From Paraphysoderma sedebokerense (taxonomy: Eukaryota > Blastocladiomycota > Physodermatomycetes > Physodermatales > Physodermataceae): a DNA stretch of 64,000 nt. The translations under genes were made by a program, and so were the position numbers. Each line of letters begins with the position of its first letter. The first letter of the stretch is position 1. This document shows, in pieces, positions 62,301 through 64,000 of this stretch. Under the pieces are notes generated by a model that ran no database searches, had not been told where the DNA came from, and worked only from the letters and a program-made list of their open reading frames with translations. The stretch covers positions 1 through 64,000 of the forward strand of contig JAHLJZ010000041.1 in NCBI GenBank assembly GCA_025602915.1. The letters are read 5' to 3'.

Positions 62301-64000
62301 AACGATGAAATACCATCGGTGGAAGTTCGAACAAACAACGATCCACGATTTGGAAGCGAGAGAATGGAAAAGAATATATTTTGTCCTACACCCGGTTCGT
62401 CTGGATCGGTGGCGAAGATGTCGAACGTTATGTTGGTGTCCTCGTACAGAGATATTATTTTTGATTGAGGTACAGGAGGATCAGGCAATGACACGATCAT
62501 AATCTGAGCAGTTTGGACACCAGATTCTGAAATTAAGGCATGTCAATATGAATTATTAAACGCCTCAAGTGAATCCCATAGGATGCGATATAAGCGTACC
62601 TGCTCCCAAGCTGTCTCTCGCTTTGAAAGAAAATGAATCGGACCCGTAGAAATCGCGCTCCGGAACATAAATTACTTTGTTCATCGCATTTGTCACCAAA
62701 ATTGCTTGATCAAGCGTTGCATTGATCAACATTCCCCGGCCGTCATTGAACGCAGCTTGATAAAGGGACCCCCTGATGGGTTTGGAAACAACAAAGACGT
62801 CTAATATAGCGTCGTCGTCAGGATCAACCGCTTTTAATTCCATGATTGGAAATTGATCTTCGTAGGTCACTACCATACAAGGTAGTGCGACTGGTATGTT
62901 ATTCTTGTTAAAAGTTTGAAATTTTGTGTTATTTGATTGTACGCTATTTTGATTTCCAACTGTGACGGAAACATTGAAGGTGGCAAGAAGAGGAAGTAAG
63001 TTGTTACAGGCGAATGTACTGAAATGAAAATTGCCTGTCAGTCACTCAACTCGAGCGTAATTGGTATTCAATAAGGTATTATACCATCGGACTTCTTCAT
63101 GAGATATTCCAGTAATTGGGCAGATATACGATTGAAGTGTGCTCAAATCAATGAATGTTATCTCAGCCTGACTCGTCAATCCTCCAAAGTTCGATCCCGC
63201 GAGCGTAACAGTCTAAAGAATATCAACGTTACATGGACCGCGGCGCATGCCATACTTTTGCTATAACATAAAAGATACACACCGGTGTTTCAGAGAAAGA
63301 AAATTGAGGGTATATTGCCGCAACAGTCGGACGGCGGTATGAATAGAGCAATGATGTCGTGCTGTTCTGGCCCGCCACTGTAAGTAAGACTGAGTGATTC
63401 GCTCCGCTTCCGGCACTCACAACGCAGGCTAAATCGGTATCATTGAATAGTAATACCTGCTCACATAATTGATCCCCTATATGAATAGAAGACTGGTCCA
63501 GAGGGCACGGGGGGTTTGAGCAAGGACCAAAATTTTTGCCACTGACAGAATGTTAATTTTCAAATTTTGTCTATGAAAACATAATTCAAATTACTTTATT
63601 CTAATCAAATTCCCTCCATTTGTCGGCCCATTATTAGGGACAATACGGAACATTGAAGGGGGTTCGTAGGATATCGTAATTGACTCAGTTGTATTTGATT
63701 GTGGCCCCATCGATACTGTCACCAAGATGTCACGGCCCACACCTTATCCGAGCAATCGAAATAAGATTGATATTTAGCGGAAGAAGCCTTTTTGCCAGTA
63801 TTATTCAAATAACAAACCTGGAGGTACTGAACACTGTATGACCGTTTGATTGATCTGAACGACGTTCAAACAAGGTCGAAAGTTTGATCCCAAGGAAACA
63901 TCAACAGGATCTACTCCTGGTGTTCCGAGGAAGTCAACGACAATAGTAACATTGAAGCCAGCTAAAAAAAAAACTAAGGTAAACTTGCAAGTCCGATATC
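59367..64000 (-). CDS. large multi-pass surface receptor-like protein (3' part; 5' end beyond window)
   Basis: Minus-strand multi-exon gene running off the right edge, stop at 59367. From the right: IPT/TIG-type domains (SMFRIVPNNGPTNGGNLIR near 63600; GKNFGPCSNPPCPLDQ near 63490-63540; AGSNFGGL near 63200), then several cadherin-like or bacterial-Ig-like repeats at 62565-62876, 62114-62500 and 61322-61950 with acidic DPDE/DPDD/DVDD calcium-type turns and many Asn-X-Ser/Thr sites. A GCC2/GCC3-like Cys module follows (ACPGGINQCAAGYTG, CGSCAANYYRLNNRCVLC, near 60850-61030). About eight hydrophobic helices come next, the first directly after the Cys module (LVLIVLSVLFGSLAMIGFL), including YALSGIAIYVIGIPLYFSIM and ALPFHV..LVLMLFMLFLVLAFIAAV. 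A Lys/Arg-rich cytoplasmic end closes it. This architecture is known from protists and early fungi; its ligand and signalling output are unknown. Confidence 0.78.

Overview
The window reads as nuclear DNA of a zoosporic (flagellated, chytrid-like) early-diverging fungus. The inference rests on short genes with many small GT-AG introns (mostly about 60-130 bases, donors such as GTAAGT, GTACGT, GTATGT), typical fungal genes (HAL4/HAL5-type kinase, fungal-style indoleamine 2,3-dioxygenase, mitochondrially targeted UMP kinase, ATP11), and a second set that higher fungi usually lack but flagellated lineages keep: a CatSper2-like sperm-type calcium channel, a WDR34-like dynein-2 intermediate chain, LRRC45 of the centriole/basal body, a P2X receptor, nicastrin and BRCC36. 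No species call is made.

Layout, left to right. 0-8 kb: NUDIX hydrolase (-), a long coiled-coil protein (-), an ATP-grasp protein with a basic tail (+). 8-17 kb: indoleamine dioxygenase (-), LRRC45 (+), a decayed leucine-rich-repeat fragment, then two tandem PX-domain paralogues (+), the first with a broken frame. 17-25 kb: nicastrin (-), CDC26 (+) and ALG12 (+). 25-31 kb: BRCC36-type JAMM deubiquitinase (-), ubiquitin-eS31 fusion (-), a secreted Gly/Pro/Ala-rich protein (+). 31-40 kb: CatSper2-like channel (+), ATP11 (-), an unrecognised protein (-) whose start codon overlaps that of a DUF2462-type basic protein (+), and RNA polymerase III subunit RPC34 (-). 40-49 kb: a secreted protein of unknown family (-), UMP kinase with a 15-nt P-loop microexon (-), a 2-kb gene-free stretch, and a cyclin-box-like protein (+). 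49-59 kb: P2X-like receptor (-), WDR34 (+), VPS29 (-), HAL-type kinase (+). 59-64 kb: the 3' part of a large multi-pass surface protein with IPT/TIG and cadherin-like repeats, continuing past the right edge.

How they fit together: CatSper2, WDR34 and LRRC45 belong to flagellum motility signalling, retrograde intraflagellar transport and the basal body. P2X and the large surface receptor suggest external sensing by a naked or motile stage. The remainder is housekeeping: N-glycosylation (ALG12), anaphase-promoting complex (CDC26), retromer (VPS29), Pol III, ribosome and ubiquitin supply, ATP synthase assembly and pyrimidine nucleotides. I saw no CRISPR array, no rRNA, no convincing tRNA and no intact mobile element. 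Exon joins were worked out by hand from reading frame, GT-AG sites and family similarity recalled from memory; no database search was run.
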